Source: CAZUGH01 sp964619785
Lineage (GTDB): Bacteria; Bacillota; Clostridia; Lachnospirales; Lachnospiraceae
Assembly: GCA_964619785.1 (NCBI GenBank)
Contig: CAZUGH010000036.1
Location: forward strand, 1 to 17,891
Direction: 5' to 3'
Length of the DNA: 17,891 nucleotides
The position numbers were made by a program, and so were the translations under genes. This document shows, piece by piece, positions 7,644 through 15,124 of this stretch (position 1 is its first letter; each line of letters starts with the position of its first letter). The notes below the pieces were generated by a model. That model searched no databases and was not told the origin of the DNA. It was given only the letters and a program-made list of their open reading frames with translations.

Positions 7644-9056
7644 ATGAAATTAATACGTAATACGATAGGACAGAAGCTAACACTCCTGTATCTCGTACTC
7701 TTTGTCGTATGCTTCGCCTTCACTCATACTGCTGGAACAGACTACATCCGTGATAAAGTAGTTGAAGAAACCGCAGATATGCTGCATGAAGCGGGTGACG
7801 TCATACTGACAAGGCACATTGAACAACAGACCTATACAGACGATACCATTCGCAATTTTCAGAGTCACATCGAGATTGGTGCAGAGACTGCAAACTGCCG
7901 TATTTTGCTTGTCAATACAGACGGTGATGTCTTAATCGATACAACCAATCCCAAGGTGAACGATAATGTGTATCGATATGATGCCTCCTTTTTGATGGAG
8001 GATTTCATGGAAAATGTAAGCATGGACAAGTTGGTGGAAGACCCTGTCTTCTGCGTAACACTCCCGATTAAAAACTGCGTATTTCTAAATGGCTACGTCG
8101 TTATGATGACACCTATGTCGCAAATAGAGAAGCGTACATCCTATTACTTTAATATTTTAGATGGACTATTTTACATCATCATGGGAATGCTATTGATTGT
8201 ATTTATACTTCTCTACATTACCAACACCTTGCCACTTCGTAAATTAATTCGGGAAGCGAAAGCATTTTCCATTCGTCGTGACAACCCACCAATCAAAATG
8301 CATACGAATGATGAATATTATGACCTGGCAGAAACACTCAATATCATTGGTGAAGAGATGAGTAAGTTTGACGAATATCAAAAGATGTTTATCGCCAACA
8401 TCTCACACGATTTCCGTTCACCTCTTACTTCGATACGTGGCTATGCAGAGGCGATACTTGACGGAACCATCCCTTATGAGAATAAGGATCGTTACCTCAA
8501 CACCATTCTTTTTGAGACGGACCGATTGAATCACTTAACTTCAAATCTTCTTACCCTGAATACATTTGATCAAAGTAGCATTTTCCTTGAGAAATCAACC
8601 TTCGATATCCACACATGTATTCGTAATACGGTAGACTCGCTCGAGGGTTCCGCCAGCAAGAAAAATGTATCTTTTATACTTGATTTTGATTCCTCAAGCG
8701 AGCTCAATGTATCTGCGGATATTAACCGTATCCAACAGGTCGTGCATAACTTGATTGATAACGCAATCAAGTTCAGTCATAATGATTCTTCTATCGTCAT
8801 CGGAACTAAGACCAAGGGGGATAAGGCATTTATCTCAGTAAAAGATACCGGAATTGGTATTGCGAAAAAAGATATCAAGAAAATCTGGGAACGCTTCTAC
8901 AAGTCTGACACCTCTCGTGGTAAAGACAAAAAGGGTACGGGACTAGGCCTTTGTATCTGCAAAGAAATCATCGATGCCCATAAACAAACCATCAATGTGG
9001 TAAGCACCGAGGGCGTTGGCAGTGAGTTTGTATTCACATTAAAAGTTGCAAAATAA
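7644..9056 (+). CDS. Membrane sensor histidine kinase (HAMP-HisKA-HATPase)
   Basis: I prefer ATG 7644 because GAGG at 7634-7637 sits 6 bases upstream; ATG 7632 has only weak pairing and would add four residues. From 7644 the protein has 470 residues. Transmembrane helix 1 is at about 13-31, an extracytoplasmic sensor domain at about 32-170, helix 2 at about 174-193 and a HAMP linker after it. The HisKA box has H255 in NISHDFRSPLTS. The ATPase domain shows the N box DNAIKFS (about 373-379), G1 DTGIGI (401-406) and G2 GTGLGL (431-436). The sensor region is an all-extracytoplasmic double-Cache or PAS-like length, but the ligand is unknown. It should phosphorylate D55 of the regulator encoded just upstream. 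It ends directly before a strong terminator. Confidence 0.94.
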   Translation: MKLIRNTIGQKLTLLYLVLFVVCFAFTHTAGTDYIRDKVVEETADMLHEAGDVILTRHIEQQTYTDDTIRNFQSHIEIGAETANCRILLVNTDGDVLIDTTNPKVNDNVYRYDASFLMEDFMENVSMDKLVEDPVFCVTLPIKNCVFLNGYVVMMTPMSQIEKRTSYYFNILDGLFYIIMGMLLIVFILLYITNTLPLRKLIREAKAFSIRRDNPPIKMHTNDEYYDLAETLNIIGEEMSKFDEYQKMFIANISHDFRSPLTSIRGYAEAILDGTIPYENKDRYLNTILFETDRLNHLTSNLLTLNTFDQSSIFLEKSTFDIHTCIRNTVDSLEGSASKKNVSFILDFDSSSELNVSADINRIQQVVHNLIDNAIKFSHNDSSIVIGTKTKGDKAFISVKDTGIGIAKKDIKKIWERFYKSDTSRGKDKKGTGLGLCICKEIIDAHKQTINVVSTEGVGSEFVFTLKVAK

Positions 9057-9057
9057 A

Positions 9058-9110
9058 AGCCATATGGGCTGGCATATCACATATGATATGTCGGCTCAAT
9101 GGCTATTTTT
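9058..9110. terminator. Bidirectional intrinsic terminator between the kinase and trmL
   Basis: AGCCAT (9058-9063) pairs with ATGGCT (9099-9104), and inside it GGGCTGGCATATCA pairs, with a few G-U or mismatched positions, with TGATATGTCGGCTC. On the plus strand the stem is followed by ATTTTTAT. On the minus strand it is followed by TTTTATTTT. It therefore serves both convergent units. Confidence 0.85.
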
Positions 9111-9113
9111 ATA

Positions 9114-9614
9114 CTATTTCCAATCTAAACGATGTAAATGTCCTTCTAAATTCAATTGTTCAAATCCCTGATGTCGCATCGCCTCATAGGCAACAATCGC
9201 AACAGAGTTGGATAGATTCAACGAGCGAATATCTCCAAACATCGGGATACGAATCGTCGTCTCTTCATTCTCCACTAGAATCTCTTCTGGAATACCTGCA
9301 CTCTCCTTACCAAACATGATATAGCAGCCTTCTTCATAAGGAACATCTGTATATACATGATGCGCCTTCGTAGTAGCCATATACATACCCTGTCTAGCAT
9401 CAGGATTCTTCTGCAAGAAGTCCTCGTAATTATCATAAATCGTATAATCAAGCTTGTCCCAGTAATCTAGTCCTGCCCGTTTCACCTGCTTCTCTGTAAT
9501 ACGAAAGCCCATTGGCTCAATCAGATGAAGCCTGGCACCAACTGCCACGCAGGTTCTTCCGATATTCCCGGTATTCATCGGAATCTCTGGTTCATGTAAA
9601 ACAATATTAACCAT
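9114..9614 (-). CDS. trmL: tRNA (cytidine/uridine(34)-2'-O)-methyltransferase TrmL (SPOUT)
   Basis: The 166-residue protein is a compact SPOUT methyltransferase that 2'-O-methylates the wobble nucleotide of tRNA-Leu isoacceptors using SAM. The three family motifs are present: NTGNIGRT (14-21, with catalytic-region R20), FGKESAGIP (101-109) and the knot segment IRSLNLSNSVAIVAYE (129-144). Length equals that of typical TrmL, with no added RNA-binding domain. The start codon lies within the last codons of the CheX-like gene (8-base overlap, 9607-9614), so translation is coupled. It is the last gene of the long minus-strand run, closed by the terminator at 9058-9110. Confidence 0.94.
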   Translation of the reverse strand: MVNIVLHEPEIPMNTGNIGRTCVAVGARLHLIEPMGFRITEKQVKRAGLDYWDKLDYTIYDNYEDFLQKNPDARQGMYMATTKAHHVYTDVPYEEGCYIMFGKESAGIPEEILVENEETTIRIPMFGDIRSLNLSNSVAIVAYEAMRHQGFEQLNLEGHLHRLDWK

Positions 9615-10089
9615 TATTCGCGTCTTCCTGTCGTAATGCTAAGAACAGGTCAATCTCGCGACCTTCAAAAGCCATCGGTACACATAAAGTTTTGGCAAAA
9701 GTACTCGTAAAACTAACCTCACCATGAGATAATGTAGGTGGTGTAATATCAATACCAATATCATTAGAAGCAAATACAGTAGCTGCATTACCCATAATCA
9801 TATTACCTAATTCACTTAACGCACTCGATGCAAAATCATCAATCTCGTTGACTTCCATCATACACATCTTGGATGCAATAAAGCATGCATTTTCCTTGGA
9901 CATACCAATCAATACTTGTCCACGCATCTCTCCCGTAACACCTATTATAATAATCCACGAATCCTTCGCAAATGAAGCTTCCTTCAAAAGCGGCTTCTGC
10001 ATTTGTACTTCAACGAAACACATATCCTGAAACACTTTTTTAGCTGCTAACAGAAAGGGATTGATGTGGTTTGCATTTAATGTTGCCAT
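9607..10089 (-). CDS. cheX: CheX/CheC-family chemotaxis phosphatase-like protein
   Basis: The 160 residues match the CheC-CheX-FliY fold. Residues 91-101 contain SELGNMIMGNA, carrying the E93-x-x-N96 signature that dephosphorylates CheY-P in CheX/CheC proteins. Only one such motif is present, as in CheX, whereas CheC usually has two. The rest is alternating hydrophobic beta strands (WIIIIGVTG 45-53, GQVLIGM 57-63) with a C-terminal strand region (about 122-152). No other chemotaxis gene is in the window. It overlaps trmL by 8 bases. AGGGGG (10098-10103) precedes the ATG and a probable promoter lies in the 65-base gap upstream. The partner response regulator is unknown; it may act on a diguanylate or other receiver system instead of CheY. 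Confidence 0.82.
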   Translation of the reverse strand: MATLNANHINPFLLAAKKVFQDMCFVEVQMQKPLLKEASFAKDSWIIIIGVTGEMRGQVLIGMSKENACFIASKMCMMEVNEIDDFASSALSELGNMIMGNAATVFASNDIGIDITPPTLSHGEVSFTSTFAKTLCVPMAFEGREIDLFLALRQEDANNG

Positions 10090-10119
10090 CGCAATTTCCC
10101 CCTAAACATATCTAGACCT

Positions 10120-10149
10120 ATAGTAACATACGAACAATAGTGTCCGCAA
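10120..10149 (-). promoter_or_regulatory. Possible promoter upstream of the CheX-like gene
   Basis: In the gap between the aminotransferase stop and cheX, the minus strand holds TTGCGG (10144-10149) and TACTAT (10120-10125) with an 18-base spacer. The match is moderate. No terminator hairpin is seen in this gap, so read-through from the aminotransferase is also possible. Confidence 0.4.
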
Positions 10150-10154
10150 GGTAT

Positions 10155-11312
10155 TTATTCTAAAGCATCTATGAACTTTTGAATCTGCTCTAATGCCTTC
10201 TTTAAGTCCTCAATGGAATATGCATACGATACTCGAAGGAAGCCTTCACCACAATCTCCAAATGCAGTACCTGGTACCACTGCCACTTTATATTCCATCA
10301 GAAGTCTCTTAGCGAATTCCTCTGACGTCATACCAAAACGGCTGATATTAGGAAATACATAAAAAGCACCAAATGGCTCAAAACATGGCATCCCCATATC
10401 TCGTAGTGCCTTCACAAGAAAGCGACGTCGCTCATCATAAGACTCTCTCATTCTCGCTACGTCTTCATCTCCGTTGCAAAGGGCCTCTATCGCGGCATAC
10501 TGACTTGTTGTCGGTGCACACATGATCGCATATTGATGAATCTTAATCATCTGCTTCATTATCTCTCTTGGTCCAGCTGCATAACCGAGTCGCCAACCGG
10601 TCATCGCATAAGATTTTGAAAATCCATTGATAACGATTGTTCTCTCTGCCATTCCAGGTAGTGATGCAATCGATACATGATTTCCCTGATAGCTCAGTTC
10701 AGAATAAATTTCATCTGACATGACAAACAAATCATGCTTGAGGATAACAGGAACCAATTCTTCCAAATCCTCTTTTGTCATAATCGCACCCGTCGGATTA
10801 TTCGGAAAGGCCAGAATCAGAATCTTCGTCTTCTCCGTAATCGCTGCTTCAAGCTGCTCTTTCGTCAGCTTAAATTGATTCTCTTCCTTCAACTCAATTG
10901 TTACCGGAACACCATCTGCTAGCGAAACACAGGGCAAATAAGAGACATAACATGGCTCCGGAATCAATACTTCATCACCTGGATCAAGCATTGCCCTTAA
11001 ACCAATATCAATTGCTTCGCTACCACCAACAGTAACCATAATCTGATCTCGTTCATATGTAAGCCCAAAACGGCGTGTCAGATATTTTCCTATCTCATCA
11101 CGCAGCTCTGTTAAGCCCGCATTGGAGGTATAAAACGTTCTACCCTTTTCTAAAGAATAGATACCTTCTTCTCGAATATGCCAAGGCGTGTCAAAATCAG
11201 GTTCGCCAACACCAAGGGAAATGACATCATGCATCTCGCTTGCTACATCAAAAAAACGGCGAATACCTGATGGTTTTAAAGCTACGACTTTTTTAGATAA
11301 TGGATTTCTCAT
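10155..11312 (-). CDS. Class I/II PLP-dependent aminotransferase (aspartate/aromatic type, PatA-like)
   Basis: This 385-residue fold-type I enzyme transfers an amino group between an amino acid and a 2-oxo acid using PLP. Visible active-site residues are GVGEPDFDTP (34-43) at the N-terminal substrate loop, NNPTG (171-175) with the PLP-contacting Asn, D200 and Y203 (SDEIYSEL), the Schiff-base lysine K233 in GFSKSYAMTGWRLGY, and R360 (FLRVSYA), which binds the substrate carboxylate. Length and motifs fit the I-gamma subgroup (Bacillus AspB/PatA, archaeal homologues). The true substrate is not readable. Its ATG overlaps the stop of the Lrp-family gene by 4 bases (ATGA, 11309-11312), tying its expression to that regulator. 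Confidence 0.93.
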   Translation of the reverse strand: MRNPLSKKVVALKPSGIRRFFDVASEMHDVISLGVGEPDFDTPWHIREEGIYSLEKGRTFYTSNAGLTELRDEIGKYLTRRFGLTYERDQIMVTVGGSEAIDIGLRAMLDPGDEVLIPEPCYVSYLPCVSLADGVPVTIELKEENQFKLTKEQLEAAITEKTKILILAFPNNPTGAIMTKEDLEELVPVILKHDLFVMSDEIYSELSYQGNHVSIASLPGMAERTIVINGFSKSYAMTGWRLGYAAGPREIMKQMIKIHQYAIMCAPTTSQYAAIEALCNGDEDVARMRESYDERRRFLVKALRDMGMPCFEPFGAFYVFPNISRFGMTSEEFAKRLLMEYKVAVVPGTAFGDCGEGFLRVSYAYSIEDLKKALEQIQKFIDALE

Positions 11313-11794
11313 GGAGTAATCAACATCCTCTCATCATCAGAGCCCTTCTTCACCATCGGCAATCCATGCTCTTTGTATTTTTTCAGAACAAAATATGTCG
11401 CTGTACTAAGTACCGACTCCATCGGTGACAACTTCGTAGAAACAAAATGAGCAACTTCTTTCATGCTGCGTCCGTCAATAATCACGGTCAAATCAAATCC
11501 ACCACTCATCAAATATACACTTTCAACCTCTTCAAACTGATAAATTCTCTCTGCCACTTTATCAAAGCCTTGTCCACGTTGTGGTGCGACCTTAACTTCA
11601 ATCAATGCCGTTACTCGCTCATTGTCCGTCTTGTCCCAGTTAATCAATGTTGGATATCCACAGATGATACCCTCCGATTCCATATCGCGAATCTCTTTGC
11701 TGACTTCCTCTTTTGAAGTATCTAGCATCGCTGCCAAATCCTCTGCTTTCATTTTCCCATTCTTCGATATGTTCTTTAAGATTTTTTCTCTCAT
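11309..11794 (-). CDS. Lrp/AsnC-family transcriptional regulator
   Basis: I take ATG 11794 (161 residues), because GGAG lies 6 bases before it; upstream in-frame ATGs at 11806 and 11839 give non-family residues that overlap the previous gene. An N-terminal winged helix-turn-helix (about 1-50, MREKILKNISKNG... AEDLAAMLDTSKEEVSKEI) is followed by a RAM effector/oligomerisation domain (about 60-140). The domain includes SGGFDL (97-102), equivalent to the family's glycine-rich ligand turn. Lrp proteins usually sense amino acids and often control neighbouring amino-acid genes, so regulation of the overlapping aminotransferase gene is a reasonable inference. It begins 22 bases after the AIR-synthase-like gene stop. 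Confidence 0.9.
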   Translation of the reverse strand: MREKILKNISKNGKMKAEDLAAMLDTSKEEVSKEIRDMESEGIICGYPTLINWDKTDNERVTALIEVKVAPQRGQGFDKVAERIYQFEEVESVYLMSGGFDLTVIIDGRSMKEVAHFVSTKLSPMESVLSTATYFVLKKYKEHGLPMVKKGSDDERMLITP

Positions 11795-11816
11795 ACGTAT
11801 CTCCATCTCCTGTCTG

Positions 11817-12800
11817 CTATATAACCTTGTACAGCTCATCCACCTTCGGTGGCTCTAAAAATCTTCGTTCCTCACCATTTATAATAACACGGTCATTGCC
11901 TGTTGTTGCTCTGCCTATCACCGTACCATGAATTCCAGCCTTTTCAAGTGCATCTACCAACTGAGCACCCTTCTTGGTACCAATCAGCATACAGCCACTT
12001 GATATAAGTAGATATGGATTCACATCAAATACCTCGCAAATCTCAATGGTCTCTTGACGTATTGGTATCTTCTTCAAGTCTATCTCAAGTCCAACTCCCG
12101 ATGCTGCTGCCGTCTCCCACAATGCTCCAAAGAGTCCACCTTCGGTCACATCATGCATCGCAGTAACTCCAACTGTCATTGCTACTCGACTATCTTCTAG
12201 TACCGATAACATCTCGCCAAAGCCTTGGGCTGTATCGACAAAATCCTTGCCAAATCGTTCCGTCAGCATGTCCTCTTTTTCATGTGAAATAATAGAGGTT
12301 CCCTCGATACCGATATACTTCGTAACGACGATATCATCACCTGGCTCTAAGCCTGATGTTGTCACAAGCTTGCCCTTTTTCACCTTGCCGACACCAACAA
12401 CAGATACGAATGGTTGATTCACCACAGCTGAAACCTCTGTATGCCCGCCCATAATCTCAACCTGATGTTTCACCGACAGCTGTGCAATCTGCTCCATAAT
12501 CTCTACTAAAACGTCTTCAGAGCTATCTGGTGGAAGAATGATGGTCAGCATCATACCGATTAGTTCACCACCCGCCGATGCAATATCGTTGGCAGTAATA
12601 TGAAAAGCTAGGTTGCCAATCTCACTGGCAGTTCCAGTGATTGGGTCAGTAGACATAACCAATGCCTCGTCAGGTCCAAGCGTCAGTGCTGCACAGTCCT
12701 CACCGACACCAGGATGAACTAGCACTTCTTCTCGTTTCACTGTTAATTTCTTAAACACAGAACGCTTCAGTACATTCTCTGGAATCTTACCTATCTTCAT
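11817..12800 (-). CDS. AIR synthase-related (PurM/HypE superfamily) protein
   Basis: The 327 residues belong to the PurM-like ATP-binding superfamily (PurM, PurL, SelD, ThiL, HypE). Signature positions are HPGVGEDCA (29-37), STDPITG (50-56), ITANDIASAG (69-78), MGGHTEVS (117-124) and MHDVTEGGLFGAL (215-227), the last resembling HypE and PurM dimer-interface segments. It is not HypE proper, because the C-terminal PRxC that carries the thiocarboxamide is missing and no hyp genes are nearby. It is not PurM either, being in no purine cluster. A probable ATP-dependent enzyme whose substrate is unknown. C270 in SSGCMLIG is a notable cysteine. AAAGGTGAT precedes the ATG 18 bases after the VanW gene, and the regulator and aminotransferase follow directly. 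Confidence 0.85.
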   Translation of the reverse strand: MKIGKIPENVLKRSVFKKLTVKREEVLVHPGVGEDCAALTLGPDEALVMSTDPITGTASEIGNLAFHITANDIASAGGELIGMMLTIILPPDSSEDVLVEIMEQIAQLSVKHQVEIMGGHTEVSAVVNQPFVSVVGVGKVKKGKLVTTSGLEPGDDIVVTKYIGIEGTSIISHEKEDMLTERFGKDFVDTAQGFGEMLSVLEDSRVAMTVGVTAMHDVTEGGLFGALWETAAASGVGLEIDLKKIPIRQETIEICEVFDVNPYLLISSGCMLIGTKKGAQLVDALEKAGIHGTVIGRATTGNDRVIINGEERRFLEPPKVDELYKVI

Positions 12801-12818
12801 TGTATCACCTTTCTCGCT

Positions 12819-14315
12819 TTACTGCGCCGGTTGTACTGCTGCATCCGGAGCAGCCGTTGGTTCTGTTGGTGCCTGAGTTGCTTTAGGTGCAGGCGTAGTT
12901 TTGGAATCAGAGTCGTCTTTATCTTTGTCCTTATCTTTATCTTTATCCTTATCCTTGTCAACCTTCTTACCCTTCACCACATAACGTGGAGATGGATAAT
13001 ACGTACTAGCATTAATCTGTGTCTTCGTCTCCTCGCCATTTTCTGTTACAATCTTCCACAGTTTCGCTGTATAACCTGTATGTGCCGACTGCGTTACTGC
13101 AAAATAGGAAGATGGTTTGGTCTCATCATATGTTACCTTGTCTTTACCTGGTTCCTTCGTACTCGTTGTCTCAGACTCAAAACGAATCTTGCGGTCTGCA
13201 GACCGAGTCTCATGTCCATATACAGAAAACGTAATCGTACCGCCACCTGCATAACCAGCAATGTAAAGTGGTGCATCTGTATTATTCTTAAACTTAAAAT
13301 CTTTATACGTACCTGCAATTGCTGCATCCATAGAAAGTTCAACATAGCTAACTTTCATCGAATGTGGAAAACGCTCTACAATATCTTGCTCTGCCAGCAA
13401 TACAGCATTGTACAAAGTGGTAGATACCTGGCAAACACCTCCACCAATACTATCAACAACCTCGCCATTGCTATAGGAAGGAGCCGCATAATAACCATTA
13501 CTCTCTTCTAGTGGTGCAATTGTTTTATATACAGAAAATGTTTCACCTGGATAAATAACAGAACCATCAATTAACCGAGCTGCATTTGCTAGATTCTTAC
13601 TTCGATCTACTGCACCTGCTGTATAATTTGTTGAAAATGTACCCAGCCTATCCTTACATAGAGAAGCCGTTTCTTTCGTCACCGTCGGCTGATCTTCAGT
13701 AACAACAGCGTCAATACGAATCTCCTGGTCATCTGTTCCGCTTGCGAGAATCGCCTTTTCTAGCGCATCCATTGTGGCCTTCGCGTCTACACGCTGACCT
13801 GGTGTCGCATCTGTATAGGAAAATACACCATTTTCTCTCGTCACCGATGCATTCTTAGCTTCTGTTGTATACTGTCCACACTTTTCATCAACAAAGGAAG
13901 CTACCTTCTCATCATCTAACTGATAAGCCAGCTCAAACACTACCTTTTCACTCTTAGCCTTACGTATCTCTTTGAAGTTGGCAAACATACTGCCGGTACG
14001 TCCCACCTTCATCGCATCCTTGAGAAATTCATTATCAAGACTAGAAAATCCTAAGGTCTCTAAGGTTGTATCAACTTCATTACCCTGGACATTAACTTTC
14101 ACCGTCCGTGTCTTGAGTGATGATACATATTCCTCAATCGCCGCTTTTGTTTGCTCCTCTGTCATCCCCCCAATGGATACAGAATCTACATAGACACCCT
14201 CACAGATTACTCCTTCTGCCAGCTTAATATTCTGATATGATACTCCAAATACAATTGCAGCAATAATAGCTACAAGTAAGATTCCTCCTCCAATGACGAA
14301 TCCTATTCTTTTCAT
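12819..14315 (-). CDS. VanW-family membrane-anchored envelope protein
   Basis: This 498-residue protein has one N-terminal transmembrane segment (about 5-27), so the body should lie outside the membrane. A putative peptidoglycan-binding (PG_binding_4-like) region spans about 50-205. The VanW domain follows (about 219-352), with VIYPGETFSVYK (253-264), GGGVCQVSTTLYNAVL (291-306) and ERFPHSMKVSYV (314-325). A G5-like beta region runs about 370-450. The tail has a run of alternating Asp-Lys (453-468) and then a Pro/Ala/Thr-rich end. VanW proteins occur near some vancomycin-resistance clusters but most, as here, are chromosomal and of unknown function; no van ligase genes are present. A GGAGG precedes the ATG. 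It is the second gene after a 32-residue membrane peptide. Confidence 0.9.
   Translation of the reverse strand: MKRIGFVIGGGILLVAIIAAIVFGVSYQNIKLAEGVICEGVYVDSVSIGGMTEEQTKAAIEEYVSSLKTRTVKVNVQGNEVDTTLETLGFSSLDNEFLKDAMKVGRTGSMFANFKEIRKAKSEKVVFELAYQLDDEKVASFVDEKCGQYTTEAKNASVTRENGVFSYTDATPGQRVDAKATMDALEKAILASGTDDQEIRIDAVVTEDQPTVTKETASLCKDRLGTFSTNYTAGAVDRSKNLANAARLIDGSVIYPGETFSVYKTIAPLEESNGYYAAPSYSNGEVVDSIGGGVCQVSTTLYNAVLLAEQDIVERFPHSMKVSYVELSMDAAIAGTYKDFKFKNNTDAPLYIAGYAGGGTITFSVYGHETRSADRKIRFESETTSTKEPGKDKVTYDETKPSSYFAVTQSAHTGYTAKLWKIVTENGEETKTQINASTYYPSPRYVVKGKKVDKDKDKDKDKDKDKDDSDSKTTPAPKATQAPTEPTAAPDAAVQPAQ
12912..12959. repeat. Six-base tandem repeat coding for (Asp-Lys)n
   Basis: About eight imperfect copies of a hexamer (minus strand GAYAAR, i.e. 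plus-strand YTTRTC) encode residues 453-468 of the VanW protein. Copies differ at third codon positions. Gain or loss of units would change linker length without shifting the frame. Confidence 0.85.
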
Positions 14316-14359
14316 CTACTTCCTCCAATTTCGAAACACAAACTCTGCAATTTGACTTT

Positions 14360-14458
14360 TTAAACTAAATATGATAGAACCATAGGTACAAACATAGCTA
14401 CTATTAAAATGATGCAAATGATAGTTGCTATTAGTCTTTGTTTTTTACGATTAAACAT
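14360..14458 (-). CDS. Small 32-residue membrane peptide
   Basis: ATG 14458 has a near-perfect AGGAGGT (14466-14472) 7 bases upstream, far stronger than chance. The product starts MFNRKKQR, a basic patch, followed by a hydrophobic helix (about 9-32, IATIICIILIVAMFVPMVLSYLV in part) and stops at TAA (14360-14362). It therefore looks like a single-pass membrane peptide with a cytoplasmic basic N-terminus. It lies 44 bases before the VanW gene on the same strand and probably shares its transcript. I do not recognise a named family, although basic-start single-helix peptides next to envelope genes are common in Lachnospiraceae. Function unknown. Confidence 0.75.
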   Translation of the reverse strand: MFNRKKQRLIATIICIILIVAMFVPMVLSYLV

Positions 14459-14509
14459 GTGGATTACCTCCTGTTATTATGAATTATTTTTGAAAGGACA
14501 CATGAAAAT
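14459..14509. promoter_or_regulatory. Divergent intergenic control region
   Basis: These 51 AT-rich bases separate the minus-strand membrane-peptide/VanW operon from the plus-strand TPR gene and hold both ribosome binding sites. A -10-like TATTAT (14475-14480) and its minus-strand CATAAT (14476-14481) are visible, but neither has a convincing -35 at the right distance. The promoters may lie partly inside the opposite genes. Confidence 0.35.
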
Positions 14510-15124
14510 ATGCCTATTTTCTTTATCTGTATGCTCATCTTCGTTGCTTGGCTCTGGTATGAACGAAACAAGCACTCTCGCATCGTAACTCGCAAAACTC
14601 AGGAGTTCTGGGAACGCGAAGAAGAAGCAAATCATACACGCAACAAGGATATTTCGAATTTACCTTATCTACATATGAATATGGAGAAGATACCTGGTAG
14701 GGAACATCCTCATATCCCGATTGCTACTCTCTGGAACCAATTAAATGATATGTCCCATGAACCAATGCTTGACCTTGCCGATTATTCTAACACCGACCTG
14801 AAACTTCATTATGGCGTTGGCAACTTCAAGGTATTAACAAGCTATGATGATAACTATAACAATTTTCTAGTACAGTTGTCAATTCTAGGACGCACATTTT
14901 CCGAAATCGGCGATACGAATTCTGCCATTGCATGCTATGAACAAGTGCTTGCCGATGGCTCGCGCAAAATTCAGGATTTTCATGCTCTTGCTAAGCTCTA
15001 TCTTGGAGCGGACCGTCCTGAGGCTGTCAACGAGCTCATCTCACAGGTCTCTAACGATTCCTCACTAGAGCGCAAAGACGGAATTCTTATGAAGCTTCGT
15101 GAGACACTTGCCACCTATCAGTGA
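14510..15124 (+). CDS. Membrane-anchored TPR-like protein of unknown function
   Basis: The 204 residues start with a hydrophobic helix (1-17), then a basic, charged linker, suggesting an N-terminal membrane anchor with the rest in the cytoplasm. Residues about 118-150 (FLVQLSILGRTFSEIGDTNSAIACYEQVL in part) and 152-183 fit two tetratricopeptide repeats, which usually mediate protein contacts. AAAGGA (14493-14498) is 11 bases from the ATG, rather long. An alternative ATG at 14502 is in another frame and ends after 28 codons. It diverges from the small membrane peptide, separated by 51 bases, and its stop overlaps the nth stop by 7 bases. Partner and pathway are unknown. Confidence 0.75.
   Translation: MPIFFICMLIFVAWLWYERNKHSRIVTRKTQEFWEREEEANHTRNKDISNLPYLHMNMEKIPGREHPHIPIATLWNQLNDMSHEPMLDLADYSNTDLKLHYGVGNFKVLTSYDDNYNNFLVQLSILGRTFSEIGDTNSAIACYEQVLADGSRKIQDFHALAKLYLGADRPEAVNELISQVSNDSSLERKDGILMKLRETLATYQ

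Noticed and set aside
11795..11839. Longer start of the Lrp-family gene
   Set aside because: The extra residues overlap the previous gene and are not part of the family's helix-turn-helix; GGAG serves ATG 11794.
11817..12800. Hydrogenase maturation factor HypE
   Set aside because: The C-terminal PRxC motif is absent and there are no hyp or hydrogenase genes.
12912..12959. CRISPR array or other spaced repeats
   Set aside because: The only repetitive tract is a contiguous 6-base coding repeat without spacers.
12831..13511. 226-codon plus-strand open frame opposite the VanW gene
   Set aside because: It mirrors a well-supported minus-strand gene, has no ribosome site and gives a Cys/Ile/Arg-rich product without recognisable domains.
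12819..14315. Vancomycin-resistance cluster suggested by the VanW-family gene
   Set aside because: No vanA/B-type ligase, vanH, vanX or vanRS-like neighbour adjoins it; VanW domains are common in Clostridia without resistance.
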